From Sphingopyxis sp. TUF1 (GTDB lineage: Bacteria > Pseudomonadota > Alphaproteobacteria > Sphingomonadales > Sphingomonadaceae): a stretch of 64,000 nt of DNA. The first letter of the stretch is position 1. Each line of letters starts with the position of its first letter. Location of the stretch: contig NZ_CP144683.1 in NCBI RefSeq assembly GCF_036687315.1, positions 186,001-250,000 of the forward strand, written 5' to 3'. Under the pieces are notes generated by a model. That model saw only the letters and a list, made by a program, of their open reading frames with translations, did not search any database and was not told the DNA's origin. Below are positions 25,502 to 33,395 of the stretch, piece after piece. The translations under genes were made by a program, and so were the position numbers.

Positions 25502-26665
25502 ATGACGGCAGCCGTCGATAGCGCGAGCACTCACGCGGCCGGCGATCGGGATCGGACGTCGGTGGTCGGCCATTCCGAATTCAATACAGCAACGCACGGG
25601 CTGCGAGGTATTGCCTCGTTGATGGTGTTTTGGGCTCATCTGCTCGGCGGCGCGGCCGAGCATATCTATCCGCACAATGCACGCTATCTGGACCTGATTT
25701 TCGAACCCTGGAATGTCGGCATCTGGGGCGTCGAGCTGTTCTTCACCATCAGCGGCTTTGTCATTTTGCCGAGCATCATGCGCTATTCGCTTAAGGATTT
25801 CGGGGAGCGTCGATTTTTCCGGCTCTACCCGTTGTTCTTCACGCTGAGCGTCGTCTACGTCCTGCTCAACCTGTTCCTCAACGCCTACCCTAATTCGAAC
25901 AATCTGCTTTCAGTGGTGTCGGGGTTCCTGTTCCTGAACCTGTTGACCCAGACCGAACAGCTGACTCCGAACGCATGGAGCCTGACCTATGAAGTGATGT
26001 TCTATGCGCTAGCCGCGTTTGGCTATCATTTTCTGTTTCGCAAACGCGCGCTTTTGCCGGCGATCTTGGTCCTTCTGCTCTCCGCGCTGTTCGTCATTCG
26101 CTACCCGGTCGCGCTTTTCTTCGTCGGCGGGATGCTGATCCGCATTGCCTACGATGCGAAAATCAGCCCGCCGGTCTATCTTATCCGGACCTGCGAAATT
26201 CTCCTCGCCGCGACGTGGATCTACCTCGCTGCCAATTTTCGGACGCATTTCGACCGGGAATTCATCACCACGCCGCAGGCTTGGGGGCTGCTGCTGAGCA
26301 CGGTGCTCTACTTCTATTTTGCGGTACATCCGCACAGCATCTCGTCCGCGATTTCACGCTTCCGGGCGATCGCCTATCTGGGCACCGTGAGCTATTCGCT
26401 CTATCTCGTTCACCCCTATACCTATCTCGCCTTTCGCAAGATTTTTGTGCAGTTCGGCCTGTTCACCGACAATTGGCCGGTCTCGATGCTGCTCTTCTTC
26501 GCCGTAACCACGCCCGTCACCCTGGTGGTGACGCATTTCGTCCATCGCTATCTGGAAGTCGGCCCCTATCAGTGGTTCTTCAGGGAACGGATCTACCGCG
26601 CGAGCAGGGATGCTTCGCCGTCCAATTCCGATCCTCGCCCCGGCGGCGCAACCGGGGCCGATTAA
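25502..26665 (+). CDS. Acyltransferase-3 family membrane O-acyltransferase
   Basis: The protein has 387 residues and about ten membrane segments. The family opening THGLRGIASLMVFWAHLLGG carries the conserved Arg and the catalytic-type His. It continues with GVELFFTISGFVI, and YLGTVSYSLYLVHPYTYL lies near the end. In EPS and O-antigen loci these enzymes add acetyl or other acyl groups to sugars. It starts 229 bases after the lyase gene and is followed after 3 bases by the GT-C gene. Confidence 0.9.
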   Translation: MTAAVDSASTHAAGDRDRTSVVGHSEFNTATHGLRGIASLMVFWAHLLGGAAEHIYPHNARYLDLIFEPWNVGIWGVELFFTISGFVILPSIMRYSLKDFGERRFFRLYPLFFTLSVVYVLLNLFLNAYPNSNNLLSVVSGFLFLNLLTQTEQLTPNAWSLTYEVMFYALAAFGYHFLFRKRALLPAILVLLLSALFVIRYPVALFFVGGMLIRIAYDAKISPPVYLIRTCEILLAATWIYLAANFRTHFDREFITTPQAWGLLLSTVLYFYFAVHPHSISSAISRFRAIAYLGTVSYSLYLVHPYTYLAFRKIFVQFGLFTDNWPVSMLLFFAVTTPVTLVVTHFVHRYLEVGPYQWFFRERIYRASRDASPSNSDPRPGGATGAD

Positions 26666-26668
26666 ACC

Positions 26669-28273
26669 GTGCGAACGGCCATCCCGGGTTTGAAACGCTA
26701 TGAAAGACCTGCCCTTGTCGGCGCAGGCTTGCTGCTCATGCTCGCGCTGTTTGCGCGGATCATGTCCTATCCGCTGCGCCACGACGAACAATTCTATCTG
26801 CCCGCGGGGCAATATCTGAACCAGTGGTCCTTGTATCAGGACATCAACTTCACCCATTTGCCCAATCTGCCGTTACTGCTCAACGCGATTTTCGCGTTGA
26901 CGGGAATCGAAAGCGAGCTTCTGGTCGGCCGACTGCTGGTTTTCGGGGTCTGGATGCTGGCCTGTTACGCGCTTTACGCGACGGCGCGTTTCGCGGGTTG
27001 CGCCAATGCAACGGCGGGACTGCTGGCCTCGATGCTGGCTCTCAATCCCTTGTTGCTCGGTCCAGCGGGCATGTTGGTGACCAACAATTTCATTCCTGTC
27101 CCCTTCGCTTTGCTCGGCTTGCTCCTGTTCCTGAAGGGCTGCGGCGCGTCGCCCCCGTCGATCCGGCTCAATTTCCTCTCGGGAATCTGCCTGTCGCTGG
27201 CGATCGGATTCAAGGCCAATTATGTCTTTTTGGTCCCACCGATCGCGATCGCTTCGTTGCTTGTGCCGCCCGGCATCGGTTTCAGGATGCGGATGATGCG
27301 GGTGACGTTGCCGGTTTTCCTCGGCGCCATGCTGGCCGGCCTGCCCGCCCTTCATTATTTCGCATCCGATCCGATGCATTTCCTCGCGCATGTCGTGTCG
27401 TTTCACCAGTCGGCGCATGTCGAATATTGGATGGCCAATAGCGCCGACGAAGGACCGGTCGCGCTGTCATGGGTCGGCAAGATGCTGCTCGCGCAAAATG
27501 TCTGGCTGGCGGGCGGCACGCTGCTGATCTTTCTGCTCGCGCTGACGCTGGCTATCACGGCTGTGACCGCTTCGCGCGAAGATGATGACGATACAAAATC
27601 CTGGTGGCCTGTCATTCTGGCCGCCGGTCTTGTTGTGGGCGCAGGCCTTGTCTCATTCCTGCCGACGCCGGCCTTTCCGCAATATTATGCTCCGCCGATC
27701 GCTTTTGGTCTCGTTCTTTGCGCGCTCCTCTACGGCCGCCTGATCGCTGCCGCGCGAAGCCGGGTTACGCCGGTGATGGCAGCGGTCTTCCTGCTCACCG
27801 CTGCAGGAGCGCTACCCATTCTGGCTCCCGACCTTCCCGCGCTCGCGCGTCCGTCGAAGTGGACGGGCAATTCGGTCGACCGGGCGGCCGATAATATCGG
27901 GTGGCTGATGGCGCGGCAGCCCGGAAACGGCCGCCTGCTCACACTCGCGCCCATCTATCCGGCCGAAGCCGGGCTGCCGCTGTACAAAGAATTGGCGCTG
28001 GGCCCCTTCATCTATCGTGCCGCCGACCATATCCCCGCCGAGAACCGTCCCTTTTTCCGGGACCTCGTATCTCCGCGGACGCTGGAACAGATGCTGGCGC
28101 GAACGCCGCCGAAGGCCATCCTTGTGGGATTGGAAGAGCGGTTGGACCAGCCGCTCGAAGTTTGGGCCATTCGCAACGCCTATCGTCCGGTGCCGGTCGC
28201 GCTGGGCGACAAGCGCAAGAAGTTCGGCAAGCTCTATCTAGCCCCGATCTCCGCTACCGGGCCTGCTCGTTAA
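26669..28273 (+). CDS. GT-C fold polyprenyl-phosphate-sugar glycosyltransferase (ArnT/PMT-like)
   Basis: The protein has 534 residues with a GTG start 3 bases after the acyltransferase stop. About 11 membrane helices are followed by a soluble C-terminus. The first periplasmic loop has the acidic pair RHDEQFYLPAGQY, which matches the catalytic D-E position of ArnT, PMT and similar enzymes using polyprenyl-phosphate sugars. It probably decorates the EPS or another envelope glycan in the periplasm. The neighbouring convergent UbiA-HAD/SMR/epimerase genes could make and flip its donor. It overlaps the convergent epimerase gene by 20 bases. Confidence 0.82.
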   Translation: MRTAIPGLKRYERPALVGAGLLLMLALFARIMSYPLRHDEQFYLPAGQYLNQWSLYQDINFTHLPNLPLLLNAIFALTGIESELLVGRLLVFGVWMLACYALYATARFAGCANATAGLLASMLALNPLLLGPAGMLVTNNFIPVPFALLGLLLFLKGCGASPPSIRLNFLSGICLSLAIGFKANYVFLVPPIAIASLLVPPGIGFRMRMMRVTLPVFLGAMLAGLPALHYFASDPMHFLAHVVSFHQSAHVEYWMANSADEGPVALSWVGKMLLAQNVWLAGGTLLIFLLALTLAITAVTASREDDDDTKSWWPVILAAGLVVGAGLVSFLPTPAFPQYYAPPIAFGLVLCALLYGRLIAAARSRVTPVMAAVFLLTAAGALPILAPDLPALARPSKWTGNSVDRAADNIGWLMARQPGNGRLLTLAPIYPAEAGLPLYKELALGPFIYRAADHIPAENRPFFRDLVSPRTLEQMLARTPPKAILVGLEERLDQPLEVWAIRNAYRPVPVALGDKRKKFGKLYLAPISATGPAR

Positions 28274-29234
28274 GCTCGCAATAGGTTCGATACGCCGCCA
28301 GCATCAATTCCGCGTCATCGCCCACGGGTTCCCAGCCGAGTTCCTTTTTTGTCCGCGATATATCGAGGACATAATTTTCGTCGGCAATCTCGAACTGTTC
28401 GGGCACCAGCGGGCTGAGCGCCACCCGGTCAAGCATCCGCAGCAACGGCTTGAGGATGGGACTAGGCACGGGAACGACAATCGATTTGGACTCCACCTCG
28501 CGAATCAGCTTGCGCAGCATGATCTTGCTGGGATCTCCAGGCCTCGATCCGAGATTGAATACGCCACTGGCGGTCTCGGTCTGGATGCCGCGCACAATGG
28601 CGTCCGCGCAATCGAATACCGAGACCATCTGGTAGGTGTTTCGGCCCGAACCAACCATGGGAACCGGCATGTTGCTGCGGATCGCGGCGAACAGCTTTGC
28701 CATCAATCCGAAACGCCCGGGCCCCAGGATCAATCGCGGGCGGAAGATGACGGTACGAAATGGCAGGTCTTGCGATGTGAGCATGTCCTCTGCCGCAACT
28801 TTCGACGCGCCATAGGGGCCGAACGGAGCGCGCGGGTGATCGATGGCGACCGGCGATGCCTGCGGGCGACCATAGACCATGTCCGTGCTCACGAACAGGA
28901 AGGAGGTCGCGCCGAATGTCTTCGCCAGTTCGATGACGTTGCGCGTGCCTGTGACATTACCTTCGGCAAAGAAGCTCTCGCGGATCGACCGGCGGACGGC
29001 CGTGCCATATTGCCGCCCCGCGAGATGCACGAAGTCGGCACCGGCGGGCAAGGAAAGCCGTGATATGGCATTCCGGTCCGTAATATCGACGATGCTCGTC
29101 GTTAGCCGTTCATGTTCGGTCCTGGCAGGCATCAAGTCGAGGTTGTGCACCGAATGGCCTTCGCCGAGCAGTCGCTCGACGAGAACCGAGCCGAGGAAGC
29201 CGCTTCCCCCGGTTACGACAATATTCCGGCCCAA
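28254..29234 (-). CDS. NAD-dependent epimerase/dehydratase (extended SDR)
   Basis: The protein has 326 residues. The NAD motif VTGGSGFLGSVLVERL begins at residue 7, so a TTG start at 29234 is needed. A GGAG ribosome-binding site lies eight bases before it. The active site is STDMVYG plus YGASK. The C-terminal substrate region (NTYQMVSVFDCADAI, FNLGS) is typical of sugar-nucleotide epimerases. As the last gene after the SMR and UbiA-HAD genes it may modify the pentose or its lipid-linked form. The substrate is not certain. Confidence 0.87.
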   Translation of the reverse strand: MGRNIVVTGGSGFLGSVLVERLLGEGHSVHNLDLMPARTEHERLTTSIVDITDRNAISRLSLPAGADFVHLAGRQYGTAVRRSIRESFFAEGNVTGTRNVIELAKTFGATSFLFVSTDMVYGRPQASPVAIDHPRAPFGPYGASKVAAEDMLTSQDLPFRTVIFRPRLILGPGRFGLMAKLFAAIRSNMPVPMVGSGRNTYQMVSVFDCADAIVRGIQTETASGVFNLGSRPGDPSKIMLRKLIREVESKSIVVPVPSPILKPLLRMLDRVALSPLVPEQFEIADENYVLDISRTKKELGWEPVGDDAELMLAAYRTYCELNEQAR

Positions 29235-29238
29235 AGGT

Positions 29239-29610
29239 TCAGCTCCGCGCCAGAATGACGATGCCGGTTGCGACCGTCAGAATTCCGATGAGCTTTTGCG
29301 CGTTCAGCGGTTCCGACATGAATAGGTAGGAAATGATCGCCACAAAAACGAAGCCAAGGCCAAGGAAAGGGTATGCAAGCGAAACGTCGGCTTTCGACAG
29401 GACATACATCCAAAGCAGGACGCTCAGGCCATAGATGAAGAGCGCCAGAATGATGCCCGGATTAAACGCCAGCGTCATGGCAGACTTTAATGGCGCCGAT
29501 GTATCGAACATCGTCGTTCCCTTGAGGGCGACGCTGAGCGCCAGTTGCGCAGCCGCGTTCATCAGAACGCTGAGAATTATGACGCCGAGCGTCAGCGGAT
29601 TGAGGGCCAT
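29239..29610 (-). CDS. SMR/EamA-type small transporter (ArnE/F-like flippase candidate)
   Basis: The protein has 123 residues and four membrane helices. It ends in LIGILTVATGIVILARS and has the internal LSKADVSLAYPFLGLGFVFV motif found in the ArnE/ArnF and related undecaprenyl-phosphate-sugar flippases. It lies 5 bases after the UbiA-HAD gene and 4 bases before the epimerase. Its predicted job is to carry a polyprenyl-phosphate sugar to the periplasm for the GT-C enzyme. Confidence 0.82.
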   Translation of the reverse strand: MALNPLTLGVIILSVLMNAAAQLALSVALKGTTMFDTSAPLKSAMTLAFNPGIILALFIYGLSVLLWMYVLSKADVSLAYPFLGLGFVFVAIISYLFMSEPLNAQKLIGILTVATGIVILARS

Positions 29611-29615
29611 ATTGG

Positions 29616-31064
29616 TCAGAAACTCACAATCGAAAGGACGAAGCCTGCCAACAATATCCCGGCGAGACCAAGGCTTACCGAATCCTTCAAGGCGAATATC
29701 ACCGGATCATCGTCCAACTCGCCCCGATTGCTCAAGAGCCAAATCCGCATGAACCAGAAAAGGAGGACAACCGGCGTGACGAAAAGCGCTTCGGGCGCCG
29801 CATATACGCCTCGCGCGCTGGCCTCCAGCGTGATGAACAGCAGCATCACGACGATCGACGACATCGCTGCACCCAGCCCCAAGGCCAGCGTCAACGGCGA
29901 ATCGGATCGCCGATAACCGCGCCCGGGGATGAAATCGCCGTTCGCCGGATCGGCCATGACCAGTTCCGCGTGACGCTTGGCCAGGGCGAGCGACAAGAAG
30001 AGCAGCATCGCAAAAGATGTCAGCCAAGGCGAATGCGGCAGGGCAAGCAGCAGCGAACCCGCCACAATCCTGCTCGTAAACAGCATGGCGATGATTCCCA
30101 CGTCGAGAAGCGGGACGGTTTTGAGTTTGAACGAATAGGACAGCGTAACGACGAGATACCAAAGCAAGGCCATCCCAAAGCTGACCGATAGCCACATGGC
30201 CCCCGCCACACCCACACAAATCATGGCGGCCGCGATCACAAACGCGTTCGATACTCCGATCTTGCCGCTGGCAATCGGCCGATTGCATTTCGAGCGATGC
30301 TTTCGGTCGGCCTCCACGTCGAAAATATCGTTGACGATGTAGCTGCCTGAACCCGCGATGCTCCAAAAGAGAAACGCCATGATCGCCGCCGAAACCGCCT
30401 CCGGCTGCCCGTAGAGCTGACCGAGAAGCAGGGGCACAAAAATGAGGATATTTTTGGCCCATTGATGCAGGCGGAAGAGGCGCAGCCAATCCTTCACAGC
30501 GCCATTTCCGCCGCCAAAAATATCGACGATCGGGACGCCATTCTGTTGCAGCTTGCCGGCGTGGCGCTTTGCGCCACCGACGAGGATGGCTCCGGACGAT
30601 GCCATCCAGACCGGAAGATCGGCGGCGCTGTCCCCCGCGTAGATGAAACCTTCGGGAAAACGTTCTTTCAGATAGGACGCCTTTTCAGGCCCTTTCAGAT
30701 TGCGCGCGCCATCGCTTCCGGTGACGGAGTCGAAGATATTGACGGCCTTCCCCATGGCGTCGGCATGATATTGGTCCGATGCCGTGACGAGGTGAAGCGA
30801 CTTGCCGGATTGCTTCATCAAGCTGAGGTGGCTGACGAGTTCAGCATGGAGCGGCGCACGACCGGTATCGCGCCCCGCCAGCTTCGCCAGGCTGCGTTTC
30901 ATCGCGGCCTTGCTGCCCGAACCGAAAACGGCGCCCGCGGTTTCGCGCAGCGGATTTTTCCTCAGGCAGACGAAAAAATCCTCGTGGAGGGCATCGACGT
31001 GAGACAGCGTGCCATCCAGATCCACGACAATATCGCGATGATTGATGTTAATCGATCCCGGCAT
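29616..31064 (-). CDS. HAD phosphatase-UbiA prenyltransferase fusion (DPPR-synthase-like)
   Basis: The protein has 482 residues from the ATG at 31064. Residues 1 to ~190 are a HAD domain (VVDLDGTLSHVDALHEDFF with the DxD nucleophile; YAGDSAADLPVW late acidic motif). Residues ~195-482 are a UbiA domain with NDIFDVEADRKHRSKCNRP as first Asp-rich motif and LLDVGIIAMLFTSRIVAG later. These resemble mycobacterial DPPR synthase (Rv3806c), which puts phosphoribose on decaprenyl phosphate. The fused HAD domain could remove the 5-phosphate, the step done by a separate phosphatase in mycobacteria. The substrate is inferred from family resemblance. Confidence 0.85.
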   Translation of the reverse strand: MPGSININHRDIVVDLDGTLSHVDALHEDFFVCLRKNPLRETAGAVFGSGSKAAMKRSLAKLAGRDTGRAPLHAELVSHLSLMKQSGKSLHLVTASDQYHADAMGKAVNIFDSVTGSDGARNLKGPEKASYLKERFPEGFIYAGDSAADLPVWMASSGAILVGGAKRHAGKLQQNGVPIVDIFGGGNGAVKDWLRLFRLHQWAKNILIFVPLLLGQLYGQPEAVSAAIMAFLFWSIAGSGSYIVNDIFDVEADRKHRSKCNRPIASGKIGVSNAFVIAAAMICVGVAGAMWLSVSFGMALLWYLVVTLSYSFKLKTVPLLDVGIIAMLFTSRIVAGSLLLALPHSPWLTSFAMLLFLSLALAKRHAELVMADPANGDFIPGRGYRRSDSPLTLALGLGAAMSSIVVMLLFITLEASARGVYAAPEALFVTPVVLLFWFMRIWLLSNRGELDDDPVIFALKDSVSLGLAGILLAGFVLSIVSF

Positions 31065-31318
31065 CAAAACAATCCGAACCCCATCGGCACGCCATTATGC
31101 CAATGTGCGGTTCTATCCGATTGCCCCGCCCGATGGGCCGACAATGCCGGGCTATTTTGCTATCCGAAAGGGGTAGTTAGAACGCATAGGCCACCACCCG
31201 AGAATCATGGAAACCCGGCAAATGGCTATTCAAAGCACGGGACAATTGGCAGCGCGCCGCCGATCGCTTAGGAGCGCAGGGCGGGTCGCAAAGCGGCCAG
31301 CAGAAGAAAAGGCAGGGA
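31065..31318. promoter_or_regulatory. Divergent intergenic region, UbiA-HAD gene and galE
   Basis: About 254 bases with no recognisable gene. They should hold promoters for both genes, but no sure -35/-10 pair is visible. A purine-rich GGCAGGGA precedes the galE ATG. Confidence 0.35.
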
Positions 31319-32335
31319 ATGAACATCCTTCTTACCGGCGGCGCCGGATATATCGGCAGCCATGTCGCGGCGACGCTGGCGGCGGCGGGGCACCGCGTGG
31401 TCTGTTTCGACAATTTGTCGAACAGCGATGTGGCAGTGATGGACCGGCTGGAAGCGATCACCGGCGCGGCAATACCGCTGGTGGTCGGAGACATTCGCGA
31501 TGGTGAAGCGTTGCGCCGTGCGATGCGCGACCACGCGATCGAGGCGGTGATCCATTTCGCGGGGCTGAAGGCGGTCGGCGAATCGGTGACCGAGCCGATC
31601 AAATATTATGACAATAACGTCCGCGGTACGCTGTCGCTGATCGAAGCGATGATCGATTGCGGCGCCAAGCGTCTGGTCTTTTCATCGAGCGCGACCGTCT
31701 ATGGCCAGCCGCAATATCTGCCGCTGGACGAAGATCATCCGACATCGGCGACCAACCCCTATGGCCGCACCAAGCTGATGATCGAAGAGATGCTGGGCGA
31801 CATAGCGACCGCCGATCCCGATTGGCGGATCGCGATCCTGCGCTATTTCAATCCCGTCGGCGCGCACGACAGCGGGCTGATCGGCGAAGACCCCAACGGC
31901 ATTCCGAACAATCTGATGCCGTTCATCAGCCGCGTCGCGGCGGACAAGCTTCAAGAACTGTCGGTGTTTGGCGACGATTATGACACGCCCGACGGCACCG
32001 GGGTGCGCGATTATATCCATGTCGTCGATCTGGCGGCCGGGCACGCGGCGGCGTTGGACGCGATTGCCGGGACCGACCGGCCGCTGTCGATCTGGAACCT
32101 TGGAACCGGCCAGGGCTATTCGGTGCTCGACATGGTAAAGGCGTTCGAGCGCGTGAATGGCGTCGCCATCCCCTATCGCATCGCGCCGCGCCGCGCGGGC
32201 GATGTCGCGAGTTGTTTCGCCAGCCCCGACCGCGCCGCGCGCGAGCTGGGCTGGACCGCGGAGCGCGACCTTGACGCCATGTGCGCGTCGAGCTGGCGGT
32301 TCGAGCGGATGCTCGCGACACGTAACGCGGAGTAA
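31319..32335 (+). CDS. galE: UDP-glucose 4-epimerase
   Basis: The protein has 338 residues, the normal GalE length. NAD motif TGGAGYIGSHVAATL is at residue 6, FDNLSNS follows, and the active site is FSSSATVYGQPQ with YGRTK. RYFNPVGAH and DGTGVRDYIHVVDLA are GalE signatures. It interconverts UDP-glucose and UDP-galactose, feeding both EPS and core sugar metabolism. It is a single gene followed by a palindromic repeat. Confidence 0.96.
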   Translation: MNILLTGGAGYIGSHVAATLAAAGHRVVCFDNLSNSDVAVMDRLEAITGAAIPLVVGDIRDGEALRRAMRDHAIEAVIHFAGLKAVGESVTEPIKYYDNNVRGTLSLIEAMIDCGAKRLVFSSSATVYGQPQYLPLDEDHPTSATNPYGRTKLMIEEMLGDIATADPDWRIAILRYFNPVGAHDSGLIGEDPNGIPNNLMPFISRVAADKLQELSVFGDDYDTPDGTGVRDYIHVVDLAAGHAAALDAIAGTDRPLSIWNLGTGQGYSVLDMVKAFERVNGVAIPYRIAPRRAGDVASCFASPDRAARELGWTAERDLDAMCASSWRFERMLATRNAE

Positions 32336-32342
32336 TTTTCTA

Positions 32343-32416
32343 TCGTCATTGCGAGCGCAGCGAAGCAATCTCCAGCCATCGAACTGGAGATTGCTTCGCT
32401 GTGTTCGCAATGACGA
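32343..32416. repeat. Palindromic intergenic repeat (GTCATTGCGAG family)
   Basis: A near-perfect inverted repeat begins TCGTCATTGCGAGCGCAGCG and ends with the matching CGCAATGACGA, with CAATCTCCAG / CTGGAGATTG at the centre. It sits between the convergent galE and GDT1-type genes. Elements with this GTCATTGCGAGCGAAGCGAAGCAATC pattern are common between alphaproteobacterial genes. It may act as a two-way terminator. Confidence 0.8.
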
Positions 32417-32432
32417 GGAGGGATGCTTGCCT

Positions 32433-33005
32433 CTATCCTAGCCACCCGGCCGTCTGCGCGAGCACCCAAAGGCCGATTGCGAGGAAAAGCGCCGCAGCGA
32501 CAAGCCGCACCTTGGCGAGATCGACGCGCTTCAGCAGTTCATTGCCAAGAAAGATCGCCAGCACGTTGGCGATCATCATGCCGAGCGTCGTGCCTGCAGT
32601 GACCGTCGCGACGGCCTTATATTGGGCGCCGAGTGCAATCGTCGCGACCTGCGTCTTGTCGCCCATTTCGACGAGGAAAAAGGCGACAAGCGTCGTCAGA
32701 AAGGCACCGAAGCGCGGCTTTGGCGCATCCTCATCCTCGAACTTGTCTGGCACCAGCGTCCACGCCGCCATGCCTATAAATGAAACGCCGATCGCGTAAC
32801 GAAACACCGGGCTGTCGAGAAAGGCCGCCGCCTGAGCGCCCAGCAGCGCGGCGAGCGCGTGGTTCGCGAGCGTTGCGACCAGTATGCCGAGGATGATCGG
32901 CAGCGGACGGCCAAACCGCGCCGCGAGCAGTATCGCGAGCAGCTGCGTCTTGTCGCCGATTTCGGCGAGCGCGACGACGGCGGTTGAGGTGAAGAGGGCT
33001 TCCAT
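32433..33005 (-). CDS. TMEM165/GDT1 (UPF0016) family cation exporter, probably Mn2+
   Basis: The protein has 190 residues and six membrane helices in two homologous halves. Each half carries the signature E-x-G-D-K-T (ALAEIGDKTQLLA near residue 12; FLVEMGDKTQVAT near residue 110). The family exports or exchanges Mn2+/Ca2+ for H+. I chose the ATG at 33005, where the first helix starts and a CGGAG site lies upstream; the longer frame runs back into the leader. The leader contains a yybP-ykoY riboswitch, which supports manganese as the ligand and cargo. Confidence 0.9.
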   Translation of the reverse strand: MEALFTSTAVVALAEIGDKTQLLAILLAARFGRPLPIILGILVATLANHALAALLGAQAAAFLDSPVFRYAIGVSFIGMAAWTLVPDKFEDEDAPKPRFGAFLTTLVAFFLVEMGDKTQVATIALGAQYKAVATVTAGTTLGMMIANVLAIFLGNELLKRVDLAKVRLVAAALFLAIGLWVLAQTAGWLG

Positions 33006-33015
33006 GACAACTCCG

Positions 33016-33065
33016 GGGCCGGGCGGCGCGCGATTCCAACAGACATCGAACCCGCCGCCCGGCCC
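33016..33065 (-). promoter_or_regulatory. GC-rich hairpin next to the exporter's ribosome-binding site
   Basis: A perfect 13-bp stem (33016-33028 with 33053-33065, GGGCCGGGCGGCG type) closes a 24-base loop and ends one base before the CGGAG site of the exporter gene. It is the likely expression platform of the riboswitch. No T-run follows, so control of translation is more likely than termination. Confidence 0.65.
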
Positions 33066-33080
33066 GGACGGAAGTTCGAC

Positions 33081-33192
33081 GCCATTGGTCTCGCCCAAGC
33101 GGTATTCCGCTTCCACCGCACCACGACCTCTCGGCCGAGTATGTTGACGCGGCGGCCCGTCGCAAGCGACGGCTGGCTACTCCCCAGATGAC
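33081..33192 (-). ncRNA. yybP-ykoY (manganese) riboswitch
   Basis: Read on the minus strand, the conserved GGGGAGTAGCC lies at 33185-33175 and the second conserved strand TCAACATACTCGG at 33147-33135. Between them is a stem CCGTCGC/GCGACGG. The closing helix P1 pairs GTCAT-C-TGG (33192-33184) with CCA-ATGGC (33089-33081), preceded by the typical AGACC. These are the Mn2+-binding elements of the yybP-ykoY family. It lies upstream of a GDT1-type exporter, a known target class. Its 5' end overlaps the last codons and TAG stop of the lipoprotein gene. Confidence 0.9.
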
Positions 33193-33395
33193 GCGGCGGC
33201 GTTAGACGGCGGCGGCGCGTCTGGCAAGTGTGAAGCCGCGGCGGCCGCCTTTTCGGCTTCGGCGATGTCGGCGTCCATCGCCTTTGCGCGCGCCTCAATC
33301 TCCTTCGCCGCCTTGTCATAGCGGGCATCGAAATCGGGCTCGTCCTTGCAGGCGGCGAGGAGGAGCAGCGGTACAATGAAAGCGGCAGCGCGCAT
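33177..33395 (-). CDS. Small lipoprotein
   Basis: The protein has 72 residues. A short lipoprotein signal (FIVPLLLLAAC) is followed by a charged, Ala/Glu/Lys-rich helix (about residues 25-55) and a Pro/Ala-rich tail. The ATG overlaps the tamB stop by one base, so it belongs to the tamA-tamB operon. Function is unknown. Its stop codon TAG is part of the conserved GGGGAGTAG of the riboswitch that follows. Confidence 0.78.
   Translation of the reverse strand: MRAAAFIVPLLLLAACKDEPDFDARYDKAAKEIEARAKAMDADIAEAEKAAAAASHLPDAPPPSNAAASSGE

Noticed and set aside
25311..25505. Small frame overlapping the acyltransferase start as ATGA
   Set aside because: No ribosome-binding site, signal or similarity; its composition looks non-coding.
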